37,047 bases of DNA from a virus (IMGVR_UViG_3300048672_000136:1-37047), one strand, 5' to 3'; counted from the stretch's first letter, positions 31,402 to 36,615 are shown. Notes: generated from the letters alone by a model not told the origin. Program-made: numbers and translations.

Positions 31402-32051
31402 GATTGCACCTGATCATTCAGCACTTTTAATTGTGATTCTGTTAAAACAAAGCTAGATAAAAGCCTTTCTTTTGTGTATTCACCGCTTTTGATTTTTGCA
31501 ATTGCTGCTGCTAATCGGCTATCAGCTATATTTTCTTTCGGTACAGCATTTAATGGCTGTGAGCTATTATCTTCTTCTTTTGGTAGATGAAGGTCGCCTT
31601 TGTGCCAAAGATCAAGCGCGCAACCAAAGCGCATAGCAGCGTTTCTAAGTGCGTCACCAATTAATTCCTTGACTGCATCACCGCCATTTTTGCCGGTTGC
31701 ATCGCCATACCCTAAGCGGGTAACGCCAAGAATAGTTAGCTTTATCCAAAGGCCGCCATTATCATCTTTTGCCGGCAATCCTTTTGAATCATAAGCTAAT
31801 GGCTCCCAATACCATGATGGGTCAACTTCTAGCAATCTATCAGTGATTGCCGCGTGACCAACATAATCAAGGTGAACAACTTGCGGATGATGCCAAGCGT
31901 TGCAGAGATTGCATCGTATTCCTTTGCTAAAATCGGCCTTTACTGCATCTGTTTGCGCTTTGGTTGGCTTTGGTAGCTTGCCTATATGGTGAGGCGCAAA
32001 AGGCTGCCTAAGAGCATTTAAACCGTTTCTGATTTGTTCGTTATTGTCCAT
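31398..32051 (-). CDS. RAD52-like single-strand annealing protein
   Basis: 217 aa from ATG 32051 with GGAG at good distance (the 7-residue longer form is unlikely). The sequence VVHLDYVGHAAITDRLLEVD, then WYWEPLAYDSKGLP, LWIKLTILGVTRLGYGDA and GGDAVKELIGDALRNAAMRFG is the N-terminal RAD52-type annealing domain of phage Sak-like proteins. There is also a CxxC (C47, C50) with HH at 54-55 and H60, like a small zinc knuckle at the start of the domain. It anneals complementary single strands. The upstream 50-aa gene overlaps it by 11 nt, so translation is coupled. Confidence 0.85.
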   Translation of the reverse strand: MDNNEQIRNGLNALRQPFAPHHIGKLPKPTKAQTDAVKADFSKGIRCNLCNAWHHPQVVHLDYVGHAAITDRLLEVDPSWYWEPLAYDSKGLPAKDDNGGLWIKLTILGVTRLGYGDATGKNGGDAVKELIGDALRNAAMRFGCALDLWHKGDLHLPKEEDNSSQPLNAVPKENIADSRLAAAIAKIKSGEYTKERLLSSFVLTESQLKVLNDQVQS

Positions 32052-32193
32052 GATCCATCTCCATAACTTCAATGCTTGCTACAACGCGATTCCATATTTT
32101 GCGCTCAGCATTATCCAAATAATCAGGAGGCGTCATTGATCCAGTGCGTATATACTGATTAACAATCAGCGCCTTAATTTCATTGTCGTTCAT
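32041..32193 (-). CDS. Hypothetical protein, 50 aa, early operon
   Basis: ATG 32193 is preceded by GAGGG at good distance, and the gene overlaps the annealing-protein start by 11 nt. The product is helical (NEIKALIVNQYIRTGS, DYLDNAERKIWNRVVAS, IEVMEMDHG). The two helices with an intervening PP may form a small helical hairpin. No family known. Coupling with the RAD52-like gene suggests a linked role or simple control. Confidence 0.65.
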   Translation of the reverse strand: MNDNEIKALIVNQYIRTGSMTPPDYLDNAERKIWNRVVASIEVMEMDHGQ

Positions 32194-32194
32194 G

Positions 32195-32344
32195 TTATAC
32201 CCTCGGTTTTAGAATTGAGCCTACAACTATGTTACGCTTAGGCTTTTCGCTTTTAATCATAAAGAAGTCGCCAATTAATCCGGCAACGCATAGCAGCGCA
32301 AGAAGCGCCACCATGTAGACACCTAGCAAAAATACGTTATCCAT
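32195..32344 (-). CDS. Small single-span membrane protein, 49 aa
   Basis: ATG 32344 directly follows the stop of the upstream gene. Residues 4-30 (VFLLGVYMVALLALLCVAGL and on) form one strong membrane span, and a basic tail (KSEKPKRNIVVGSILKPRV) should lie in the cytosol. Likely a minor membrane accessory such as an exclusion or lysis-control protein; not recognised. Confidence 0.6.
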   Translation of the reverse strand: MDNVFLLGVYMVALLALLCVAGLIGDFFMIKSEKPKRNIVVGSILKPRV

Positions 32345-32632
32345 TTAGCCCACCAAGTAAGAGGCCATAATTTTAGCCTCCATTTCAATTTGTGACGTTG
32401 ACATTTCACGGGTATCAACCATGTTAAGCGAATACTTAGTAGAACCATCACGGGCGGTTAGTTCAGCGCCAGAAAGCAGTGCGGTTACATAGTTGTGGTA
32501 GACGATACTTTGATATTTCATATCCTCAATATCAAGAGGCTTGCGGTCATAGTCATCTTCGTTTGGCTCTACTGCGACGCGGTTTTGTTCATGGTCGTGA
32601 TCTATTTCAGCTTGGTCTACTGGATCGCGCAT
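32345..32632 (-). CDS. First gene of the leftward early operon, 95 aa
   Basis: The start is ATG 32632 with AGGGGA upstream; a longer version to 32740 would run through the promoter and is rejected. The N-terminus is very acidic and polar (RDPVDQAEIDHDHEQNRVAVE), then RKPLDIEDMKYQSIVYHN, and the second half is mixed (LLSGAELTARDGSTKYSLNM; STSQIEMEAKIMASYLVG). An acidic, possibly DNA-mimicking protein expressed first fits an anti-host or anti-defence role, but that is conjecture. No family recognised. Confidence 0.68.
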   Translation of the reverse strand: MRDPVDQAEIDHDHEQNRVAVEPNEDDYDRKPLDIEDMKYQSIVYHNYVTALLSGAELTARDGSTKYSLNMVDTREMSTSQIEMEAKIMASYLVG

Positions 32633-32665
32633 TTTATTCCCCTGTTTTGTTGTTTGTGTGCTCAC

Positions 32666-32693
32666 AGTATACATGCAAAAACATATAGCGCAA
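32666..32693 (-). promoter_or_regulatory. Leftward early promoter
   Basis: On the minus strand TTGCGC (32693-32688), 16 bp spacer and TATACT (32671-32666), a good sigma70 promoter for the recombination operon. Its -35 overlaps the palindrome GCAATATATTGC. Confidence 0.65.
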
Positions 32694-32701
32694 TATATTG
32701 C
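32690..32701. promoter_or_regulatory. Palindromic operator shared by divergent promoters
   Basis: GCAATATATTGC, a perfect 12-bp palindrome covering the -35 ends of both the leftward promoter and the rightward promoter (TTGCAT at 32698-32703). Its half-sequence is found twice, as an inverted repeat, in the promoter of array 1 (331-360). A single bound regulator could silence both directions. Confidence 0.6.
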
Positions 32702-32725
32702 ATAAAATATTTTTAAGGTTATACT
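32698..32725 (+). promoter_or_regulatory. Rightward promoter of RHH gene and array 2
   Basis: TTGCAT (32698-32703), 16 bp spacer and TATACT (32720-32725). The first downstream gene starts at 32752 behind a GAGGA ribosome site; cassettes follow without an obvious promoter of their own. Confidence 0.65.
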
Positions 32726-32751
32726 TAGCAAAACCAACAAGAGGATTTTAA

Positions 32752-32928
32752 ATGAAAAAGATTTATCAAAAGCCAGTAATGTTACCAGTTGCAGTTAAAG
32801 AGCAATTAGACGATATGCTAATTAAGGTCAATGATTTAAGGGATTCAAAAGGCATGGTAAGGCTATCTAGGGGCGATTTAATCAGTCGCGCATTGAGAAA
32901 ATACAATGTAAATCACGGGGCGAAGTAA
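32752..32928 (+). CDS. Small ribbon-helix-helix-like regulator, first gene of array 2
   Basis: 58 aa. MKKIYQKPVMLPVAVKEQLD reads as a beta strand followed by helix (PVxLPxxVKExLD), then SKGMVRLSRGDLISRALRKY as a second helix; this is the Arc/MetJ plan in miniature, with R42 and R48 as basic residues in helix two. It lies just downstream of the palindrome, so it could bind the operator and control both arms and both cassette arrays. The RHH call is from pattern only. The stop codon is inside the R'' box of the first attC of array 2. The R' box matching that R'' is missing, as for the MazG-like gene. Confidence 0.55.
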   Translation: MKKIYQKPVMLPVAVKEQLDDMLIKVNDLRDSKGMVRLSRGDLISRALRKYNVNHGAK

Positions 32929-32981
32929 CGCAGAGCTAAACCGTGCCGTTTGCGGCATCGTGTTTCAGCGACTTGTTATGT
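32923..32981 (+). other. attC: attC site A (59 bp)
   Basis: R'' AAGTAAC and R' GTTATGT. L'' GCTAAAC faces L' GTTTCAGC (reverse complement GCTGAAAC), one extrahelical base. The centre GTGCCG/CGGCAT forms a short stem with a TTTG loop. Its length equals the classical 59-base element. Confidence 0.92.
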
Positions 32982-33004
32982 GCAACTTTTACTTGGAGTA
33001 AATA

Positions 33005-33238
33005 ATGCGAGATGAAACGATTTTATTAATAGCACACAGAACAGCGTGGAAATACAAATATAGTACAGACCCGCATCATTCAGACACTTACACTTTTAAT
33101 GATTCGTGCATGTTAGATTTTGCAAGGAAATTATTAGAAGCAGGCAAAGCTGAAAACGAAACCGAAATTGATATTCCGTACCCAGAAGGGTGCAAACTTT
33201 GTAATGTTGCAAGTGGCTGCGATGGTAGTTGCTACTAG
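33005..33238 (+). CDS. Hypothetical Cys-rich cassette protein, 77 aa
   Basis: ATG 33005 is 24 nt after R' of attC A with GGAG upstream. The N-terminal part (RDETILLIAHRTAWKYKY) is helical, the middle is FARKLLEAGKAE and the C-terminus is CKLCNVASGCDGSC, four Cys in 14 residues that could bind a metal. No family recognised. The stop is followed by one base and then the R'' box of attC B. Confidence 0.7.
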   Translation: MRDETILLIAHRTAWKYKYSTDPHHSDTYTFNDSCMLDFARKLLEAGKAENETEIDIPYPEGCKLCNVASGCDGSCY

Positions 33239-33239
33239 C

Positions 33240-33376
33240 ACATAACGCCGAGTTGTGCGGCAGGCAGCCCAGACTAATTGGAGAATAAAATGCTTAAAGA
33301 AAATGAAGGCCAAGAACAAAACTGCATTGGGCTGACTGTCCAGCGCGAAGCGCGATGCACCAACGACTTGTTAAGT
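33240..33376 (+). other. attC: attC site B (137 bp)
   Basis: R'' ACATAAC (33240-33246) and R' GTTAAGT (33370-33376). L'' GTTGTGC faces L' GCACCAAC (reverse complement GTTGGTGC), one extrahelical base. The centre is extra long and holds a possible small gene. Confidence 0.82.
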
Positions 33377-33400
33377 TTTACGGGTGGTACATGCAAATGA
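33290..33400 (+). CDS. 36-aa frame running through attC B
   Basis: ATG 33290 lies 5 nt after GGAGA and the frame crosses L', R' and ends TGA at 33398-33400, where ATGA starts the next gene. Hydrophilic peptide (KENEGQEQNC, REARCTNDLL). A real ribosome site inside the attC centre and coupling to the next cassette gene make it a possible translated leader; the coding evidence is otherwise weak. Confidence 0.35.
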   Translation: MLKENEGQEQNCIGLTVQREARCTNDLLSFTGGTCK

Positions 33401-33567
33401 CTTTTATTGAACACAGAAGCAAAAACGAATGTTTTTTATCTTACAGAATACCGTTCTTTTTTGATAAGCGAACATTCGGACATATTGACAGGTTACGAGC
33501 ATTTCAAGCTCTAGGTTTTGAGTCTGAATGTTTTATTTTTAACAAACAACTAAGTGAGCGATTTTAG
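33397..33567 (+). CDS. Hypothetical cassette protein, 56 aa
   Basis: The preferred start is ATG 33397 with GGGTGG about 8 nt upstream; ATG 33391 would add two residues. Aromatic and basic: FIEHRSKNECFLSYRIPFFF, then KRTFGHIDRLRAFQALGF. It looks like a small alpha/beta protein. No family. It is the first of two genes in this cassette; the second starts just after its stop. Confidence 0.6.
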   Translation: MTFIEHRSKNECFLSYRIPFFFDKRTFGHIDRLRAFQALGFESECFIFNKQLSERF

Positions 33568-33568
33568 G

Positions 33569-33775
33569 ATGATTACTTTTATGCAAATTTCAATTTTGGT
33601 TCTCTGCTACGTTTTTATTTTAATGCCAGCTATTGGTTCTGCGGTAATAAAATATCCATGTTGCTGCGATTATTTTGATTCTCTTAAATCTGGTTTAAAA
33701 GTAACCTTTTTTGTGTTTCTTGCTGCTGGAATTTTTTTCGCTTTTATTTGGGCGACTGCTGGCCTAACCGAGTAG
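33569..33775 (+). CDS. Two-span membrane protein, 68 aa, in a cassette
   Basis: ATG 33569 comes one base after the preceding stop with TAGGA upstream. Membrane spans at residues 5-26 (MQISILVLCYVFILMPAIGS) and 44-64 (KVTFFVFLAAGIFFAFIWAT), separated by a Cys-rich loop (YPCCCDY, residues 29-35). The three adjacent Cys may be modified or bind metal. Integron cassettes often carry membrane or surface-linked genes. Function unknown. The stop is followed by one base and then R'' of attC C. Confidence 0.68.
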   Translation: MITFMQISILVLCYVFILMPAIGSAVIKYPCCCDYFDSLKSGLKVTFFVFLAAGIFFAFIWATAGLTE

Positions 33776-33776
33776 A

Positions 33777-33861
33777 ACTTAACGCCGAGCACAACGGCGG
33801 CACACTCAAGTCAAGGCAATGCGCGATTCTAGCACCGTCCGCTTGCTGCGACTTGTTATGT
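33777..33861 (+). other. attC: attC site C (85 bp)
   Basis: R'' ACTTAAC (33777-33783) and R' GTTATGT (33855-33861). L'' GCACAA faces L' TTGCTGC (reverse complement GCAGCAA), one extrahelical base. R'' complements the box at 33370. Confidence 0.85.
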
Positions 33862-33882
33862 TTTACCGAGCGGGAGATTAAC

Positions 33883-34080
33883 ATGTTTGAAGACCATATG
33901 TGTATAGTTGAAGAATGTGAAAAATCAGAAAAATGCCACCGTTTTATGGCTAAACCTAAAGAGCGGGGGCAAGCGTTTTTCATTGACAATGACCACGATG
34001 AAAACGGGTGCAATTATTTTATACCAGCAACGGAGAATGATTATGATAGACGTAGAAGAAGCTTACAAAAAATGGGTTGA
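33883..34080 (+). CDS. Hypothetical Cys-containing cassette protein, 65 aa
   Basis: ATG 33883 follows GGGAG about 8 nt upstream. C7, C12 and C18 (CIVEECEKSEKC) and C43 may bind a metal; the C-terminus is basic (YDRRRRSLQK). Similar small phage proteins with C-x4-C-x5-C starts are common in early regions, function unknown. The leader from R' to ATG is nearly the same as that of the cassette at 35090. The next gene overlaps its 3' end in another frame. Confidence 0.65.
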   Translation: MFEDHMCIVEECEKSEKCHRFMAKPKERGQAFFIDNDHDENGCNYFIPATENDYDRRRRSLQKMG

Positions 34081-34201
34081 AAGCCCGCTTGGCGTAAACT
34101 GCCAAAACACAGAAATACTAAAACATGAAGAGTACAGGCGCGTGCTCTTGGCAGTTATGAAGCAAGCATTTATTGCTGGGTTTTATTCAAATGAACAATA
34201 G
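34043..34201 (+). CDS. Hypothetical cassette protein, 52 aa, overlapping
   Basis: ATG 34043 lies within the 3' part of the preceding gene, with GGAGA 9 nt before. The product MIDVEEAYKKWVESPLGVNC, then HEEYRRVLLAVMKQAFIAGFYSNEQ, is helical and shows the A-x-K-W-V-S-P-G pattern seen in small phage early proteins with an AFxAGF end (a commonly recurring phage helix). It is in the same cassette as two other genes. Function unknown. Confidence 0.6.
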   Translation: MIDVEEAYKKWVESPLGVNCQNTEILKHEEYRRVLLAVMKQAFIAGFYSNEQ

Positions 34202-34349
34202 AATTGCAAAAAAGATTTTAACTCAGGTTAGCAGCTTGCACCTGAGTGAAAAATCAGTAATTAAGGCAAGAAAGCAAGCAGCTAAAAACCGTGGTTATTT
34301 TAAAGGTAAAGCCATATATCTATGGCCGACACTATTCTCACCAAGGTAA
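34191..34349 (+). CDS. Hypothetical basic protein, 52 aa, end of cassette
   Basis: ATG 34191 overlaps the preceding stop by 11 nt, with no clear ribosome site; translation probably depends on the upstream gene. Basic helices (NRIAKKILTQV, SVIKARKQAAKNRGY) suggest nucleic acid binding. The stop TAA is directly followed by R'' of attC D, which supports that the frame is real because cassettes normally end with a gene. Confidence 0.5.
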   Translation: MNNRIAKKILTQVSSLHLSEKSVIKARKQAAKNRGYFKGKAIYLWPTLFSPR

Positions 34350-34435
34350 ACATAACGCAGAGTTCAGCGGTGCGCTGACTGAGCAACATTAAGAACTGAG
34401 TCTTACCACGTATCCGCTGGAACGACTTGTTACAT
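34350..34435 (+). other. attC: attC site D (86 bp)
   Basis: R'' ACATAAC (34350-34356) and R' GTTACAT (34429-34435). L'' GTTCAGCGG faces L' CCGCTGGAAC (reverse complement GTTCCAGCGG), one extrahelical base in an otherwise perfect stem. Confidence 0.92.
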
Positions 34436-34467
34436 TTGCATAGCAATTTAATTTAGGAACAATAGCC

Positions 34468-34695
34468 ATGAAAGAAAAAGAAGATTTAATTAATTTAAAG
34501 AAAACCGAACTAAAGGTCGCACAAGAAAAGCTAAATAGAAGTCGCAGCGATTCCGATTTAGTGAGAGTTATTTCGCTTGCCTGCGAAGTGGCAGGAATGC
34601 TTCAAGATATGTACGTTAGCGTGCGCGATAAAAATTCTGAATTAGAGGATGAAGTTAAACAACTAAAATCAGTAATTAATACACTGACGACCTAG
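34468..34695 (+). CDS. Coiled-coil cassette protein, 75 aa
   Basis: ATG 34468 comes with TAGGAA upstream. Almost fully helical, with heptad-like charge pattern: KEDLINLKKTELKVAQEKLNR, then SDLVRVISLACEVAGM and a C-terminal DKNSELEDEVKQLKSVI coil. Likely a dimer or a partner of another helical protein. No enzyme motif. It ends just before R'' of attC E. Confidence 0.7.
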   Translation: MKEKEDLINLKKTELKVAQEKLNRSRSDSDLVRVISLACEVAGMLQDMYVSVRDKNSELEDEVKQLKSVINTLTT

Positions 34696-34698
34696 TGA

Positions 34699-34784
34699 AT
34701 GTAACGCCTAGCTAAAGCGCGGCATGAAGATGCCAGAACAGAAAACAAATTTACGAACCGTCGCCTTTGAGCGACTTGTTATGT
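34699..34784 (+). other. attC: attC site E (86 bp)
   Basis: R'' ATGTAAC (34699-34705) and R' GTTATGT (34778-34784). L'' GCTAAAGCG faces the L' block GCCTTTGAGC (reverse complement GCTCAAAGGC), with one extrahelical base. An inner GCATGAAGATGC hairpin is visible in the centre. Confidence 0.88.
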
Positions 34785-34813
34785 GACGGAACTAGAGATT
34801 AACTAAAGAGGCA

Positions 34814-35023
34814 ATGAATATGGAATGGAACAAAATATGGCAGGATGGTGTACGAGCTTGCACACCACCTGTAGGGGTATGGGTAGAATTTTATGATGGC
34901 GAAAAAACAATGCGAGGCGAGCTATTGCACCACATTGATCAAATAGATAAATATGGCGACTGTGTAAATAATTACTTAATAAATTACACGCACTGGCGCT
35001 ACCTTTCAGCACCGAACACATAA
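34814..35023 (+). CDS. Hypothetical cassette protein, 69 aa
   Basis: ATG 34814 with AGAGG upstream. The pattern W-x4-A-x3-P-x-GVWVEFYDGE, then a polar loop and a final THWRYL is like small phage proteins of the DUF551 type that open W-x-P-x-G-x-V-V and end H-W-x-L (from memory, not tested). It looks like a small beta protein. It ends inside the R'' box of attC F. Confidence 0.65.
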   Translation: MNMEWNKIWQDGVRACTPPVGVWVEFYDGEKTMRGELLHHIDQIDKYGDCVNNYLINYTHWRYLSAPNT

Positions 35024-35096
35024 CGCCGAGCTAAACCGCAGCCGTCAGGCTGTCGAACGTAGCGAAGCGAAGTGGTGTTTGAGCTACTTGTTATGT
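35018..35096 (+). other. attC: attC site F (79 bp)
   Basis: R'' ACATAAC (35018-35024) and R' GTTATGT (35090-35096). L'' GCTAAAC faces L' GTTTGAGC (reverse complement GCTCAAAC), one extrahelical base. R'' complements the box at 34778. Confidence 0.92.
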
Positions 35097-35118
35097 TTTA
35101 CCAAGCGGGAGATTAAAC

Positions 35119-35400
35119 ATGATTAGAAATAAAGTTAGGGTTTGCTTTTTTCTTGAAAACGGAAACAAGCAAGAGGAAGGGGAAGCTAGTGCGCACTGGG
35201 AGCCTATAAACTTTCAGATTTACAGTAATCTGTTCCCTGAATTGATTCAGGATGCAATAGATCAGTGGTTGGCAGATAACACGATTAACCATAACTGTAC
35301 GCATGAAGTTATTTTTTCTCATGTGGTTGATAGAGATGGAGCTGGCGCGGTTGTTGGAGAGTATTTTGAACCGATATGGCACGAAAGCCAGAATTGGTAA
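35119..35400 (+). CDS. Hypothetical cassette protein, 93 aa
   Basis: Last gene of array 2. ATG 35119 comes after GGGAG in a leader almost the same as that of the cassette at 33855. The start (RNKVRVCFFLENGNKQEEGEA) is beta-like, then SNLFPELIQDAIDQWLADNT is helical and a beta end (HEVIFSHVVDRDGAGAVVGEYFEPIW) follows. No family known. The TAA stop abuts the orphan R'' box. Confidence 0.7.
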   Translation: MIRNKVRVCFFLENGNKQEEGEASAHWEPINFQIYSNLFPELIQDAIDQWLADNTINHNCTHEVIFSHVVDRDGAGAVVGEYFEPIWHESQNW

Positions 35401-35407
35401 ACATAAC
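35401..35407 (+). other. Orphan attC R'' box ending array 2
   Basis: ACATAAC complements the GTTATGT at 35090, but the sequence then goes AGCGATATAACAGG with no L'' and no matching L'-R'. Same truncation as at 2822-2828, and both continue with AG. Confidence 0.7.
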
Positions 35408-35425
35408 AGCGATATAACAGGCGCA

Positions 35426-35440
35426 GGCCGTATATTTCCA
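35426..35440 (+). repeat. 15-bp GGCCGTATATTTCCA repeat behind array 2
   Basis: Exact copy of 2961-2975. A related GGGCCGTGTATTTACGG lies at 35538-35554, on the other side of the terminator. No protein gene is seen in 35408-35689. Confidence 0.6.
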
Positions 35441-35472
35441 GTTTTTATTTTTATCAACTCCAACAAAATCAA

Positions 35473-35508
35473 AGGCTTGCAGGTGTAAAAAATCTCAAGC
35501 CTTTTTTT
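35473..35508 (+). terminator. Terminator closing array 2
   Basis: AGGCTTG (35473-35479) pairs with CAAGCCT (35496-35502), followed by a T run to 35508. It stops transcription of the cassettes before the KilA-N gene. Confidence 0.75.
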
Positions 35509-35630
35509 CGCAAAAATAAAAACGGGGTGTAGATATAAGGGCCGTGTATTTACGGTTTTATTTGGTGATGTGGGCAAGTAAGTGGTTTTTTTATTTCAAT
35601 AAATATACTAAAAGATTAATAAATTAAATA

Positions 35631-35659
35631 TTGACCAAATAATAATTATGTTTAATAAT
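35631..35659 (+). promoter_or_regulatory. Promoter of the KilA-N gene
   Basis: TTGACC (35631-35636), 16 bp spacer and TAATAA (35653-35658, in TTTAATAATA), AT-rich around it; the KilA-N start lies 32 nt downstream. The array terminator upstream makes an own promoter necessary. Confidence 0.5.
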
Positions 35660-35689
35660 AGCCTTGAGATTAACAATTGAGGTGAAAAC

Positions 35690-36325
35690 ATGAAAACAGC
35701 AGTTATTATGAAGCGCGAACTAATGGGTATAACTGTTCGACAAAATCACAAAACAGGGATGTTTAATGCTAACGATTTACACAAGATAGGCAATGAGCAT
35801 AGAAAGGTTTTAGGTTTGCCGCCAAAGCAGCTTGCTCAATATTTTACCATTGCGCCAACCGATGAGCTAATAAAAGAAATTTGTTTAACAGAAGTTATTA
35901 AACTAGATGACGTTAAAAAAGCCACAAAAGGAAAAGAAGGTGGCACATGGTTGCATCCTGTGGTATTTGCTGACTTGGCTATGTGGTACTCGCCCAAACT
36001 CAAATATAAAGTTTTGAAATGGGTTATGGATGATTTAATGGCTGCGCGTGACGAGTCTGGCGATTCATACAAGAGAATGAGCAGCACACTATCAAGATGC
36101 TTCCCAAAAGAGTTTGAGCAGCCTTTATCATTTATCAAAGTAGCTAAAGCTATTGCAGCCGCTTGTAATGTCCAAGAGGGTGCAGACAAGTGGCAGAAGG
36201 CTAGTGAGTCTCAATTAAAGCTACGTGACCGCATACAGAGCAATATAGAGCTTATTGCTGACTTATGCCCAAATGCTGGCGAGTGTATAAACAAAGCAAT
36301 TGAAAAAGCGAGGAAAGCGCAATGA
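35690..36325 (+). CDS. KilA-N domain protein
   Basis: 211 aa. The first half is a KilA-N DNA-binding domain: ITVRQNHKTGMFNANDLHKIG as the opening strand-helix unit, then GGTWLHPVVFADLAMWYSPK and LKYKVLKWVMDDLM, the closing W-HP-A-LA-W-P signature. The second half is helical (residues 120-211) and may form a partner-binding region. In temperate phages such proteins act as antirepressors or regulators. The ribosome site is GAGG 7 nt before the ATG. It has its own promoter and is followed by an overlapping small gene. Confidence 0.85.
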   Translation: MKTAVIMKRELMGITVRQNHKTGMFNANDLHKIGNEHRKVLGLPPKQLAQYFTIAPTDELIKEICLTEVIKLDDVKKATKGKEGGTWLHPVVFADLAMWYSPKLKYKVLKWVMDDLMAARDESGDSYKRMSSTLSRCFPKEFEQPLSFIKVAKAIAAACNVQEGADKWQKASESQLKLRDRIQSNIELIADLCPNAGECINKAIEKARKAQ

Positions 36326-36615
36326 TTAAAGATCAAATTTATATGATTCCACACACTTGCTTTGTGTGTGAGTGGTCAACCGAAGATTATGGAGGGTATT
36401 CAATTTTTGGAGCTTATGCCGATGATTTTTTAAAGCGCTTTGATAAGGTTTCAGAAGTTAAAGGATTTCGCTGTATACGCCTTGTAGAGCGCGTTAGAAA
36501 TCACTGGGTAGTAGATACATGGCTAGATTGTATTGATGAACCTACGCCATTTAAAACAAAGCTTATGAGTGATAAATATCTTAGGAAGTTAATCAGAAAT
36601 ATTAACCCACTTTAA
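36322..36615 (+). CDS. Hypothetical protein, 97 aa, after KilA-N
   Basis: Overlaps the KilA-N gene by 4 nt (ATGA), so it is cotranslated. The sequence IPHTCFVCEWSTEDYGGYSIF, then FLKRFDKVSEVKGFRCIRLVERVRNHW and a helical, basic end, is a mixed alpha/beta protein. Two Cys form CFVC at residues 13-16. No family known. It is the last protein gene with support before the window ends. Confidence 0.68.
   Translation: MIKDQIYMIPHTCFVCEWSTEDYGGYSIFGAYADDFLKRFDKVSEVKGFRCIRLVERVRNHWVVDTWLDCIDEPTPFKTKLMSDKYLRKLIRNINPL

Larger units (their letters stand above)
32923..35407 (+). mobile_element. Integron-type gene cassette array 2 (six attC, no integrase)
   Basis: Six attC sites (32923-32981, 33240-33376, 33777-33861, 34350-34435, 34699-34784, 35018-35096) bound six cassettes of about 310-575 bp with nine or ten small genes, all on the + strand. 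The opening R' boxes GTTATGT, GTTAAGT, GTTATGT, GTTACAT, GTTATGT and GTTATGT are exact complements of the closing R'' boxes ACATAAC, ACTTAAC, ACATAAC, ATGTAAC, ACATAAC and ACATAAC. The last R'' at 35401-35407 has no L''. Cassettes 4 to 6 hold classic phage-style small genes. There is no integron integrase within the window. Confidence 0.9.

Noticed and set aside
35408-35689. Distant L'-R' half that would complete the last attC of array 2
   Set aside because: GTT triplets exist, such as in ATGTTTAAT near 35648, but none has a preceding L' that pairs with sequence after the orphan R'' box.
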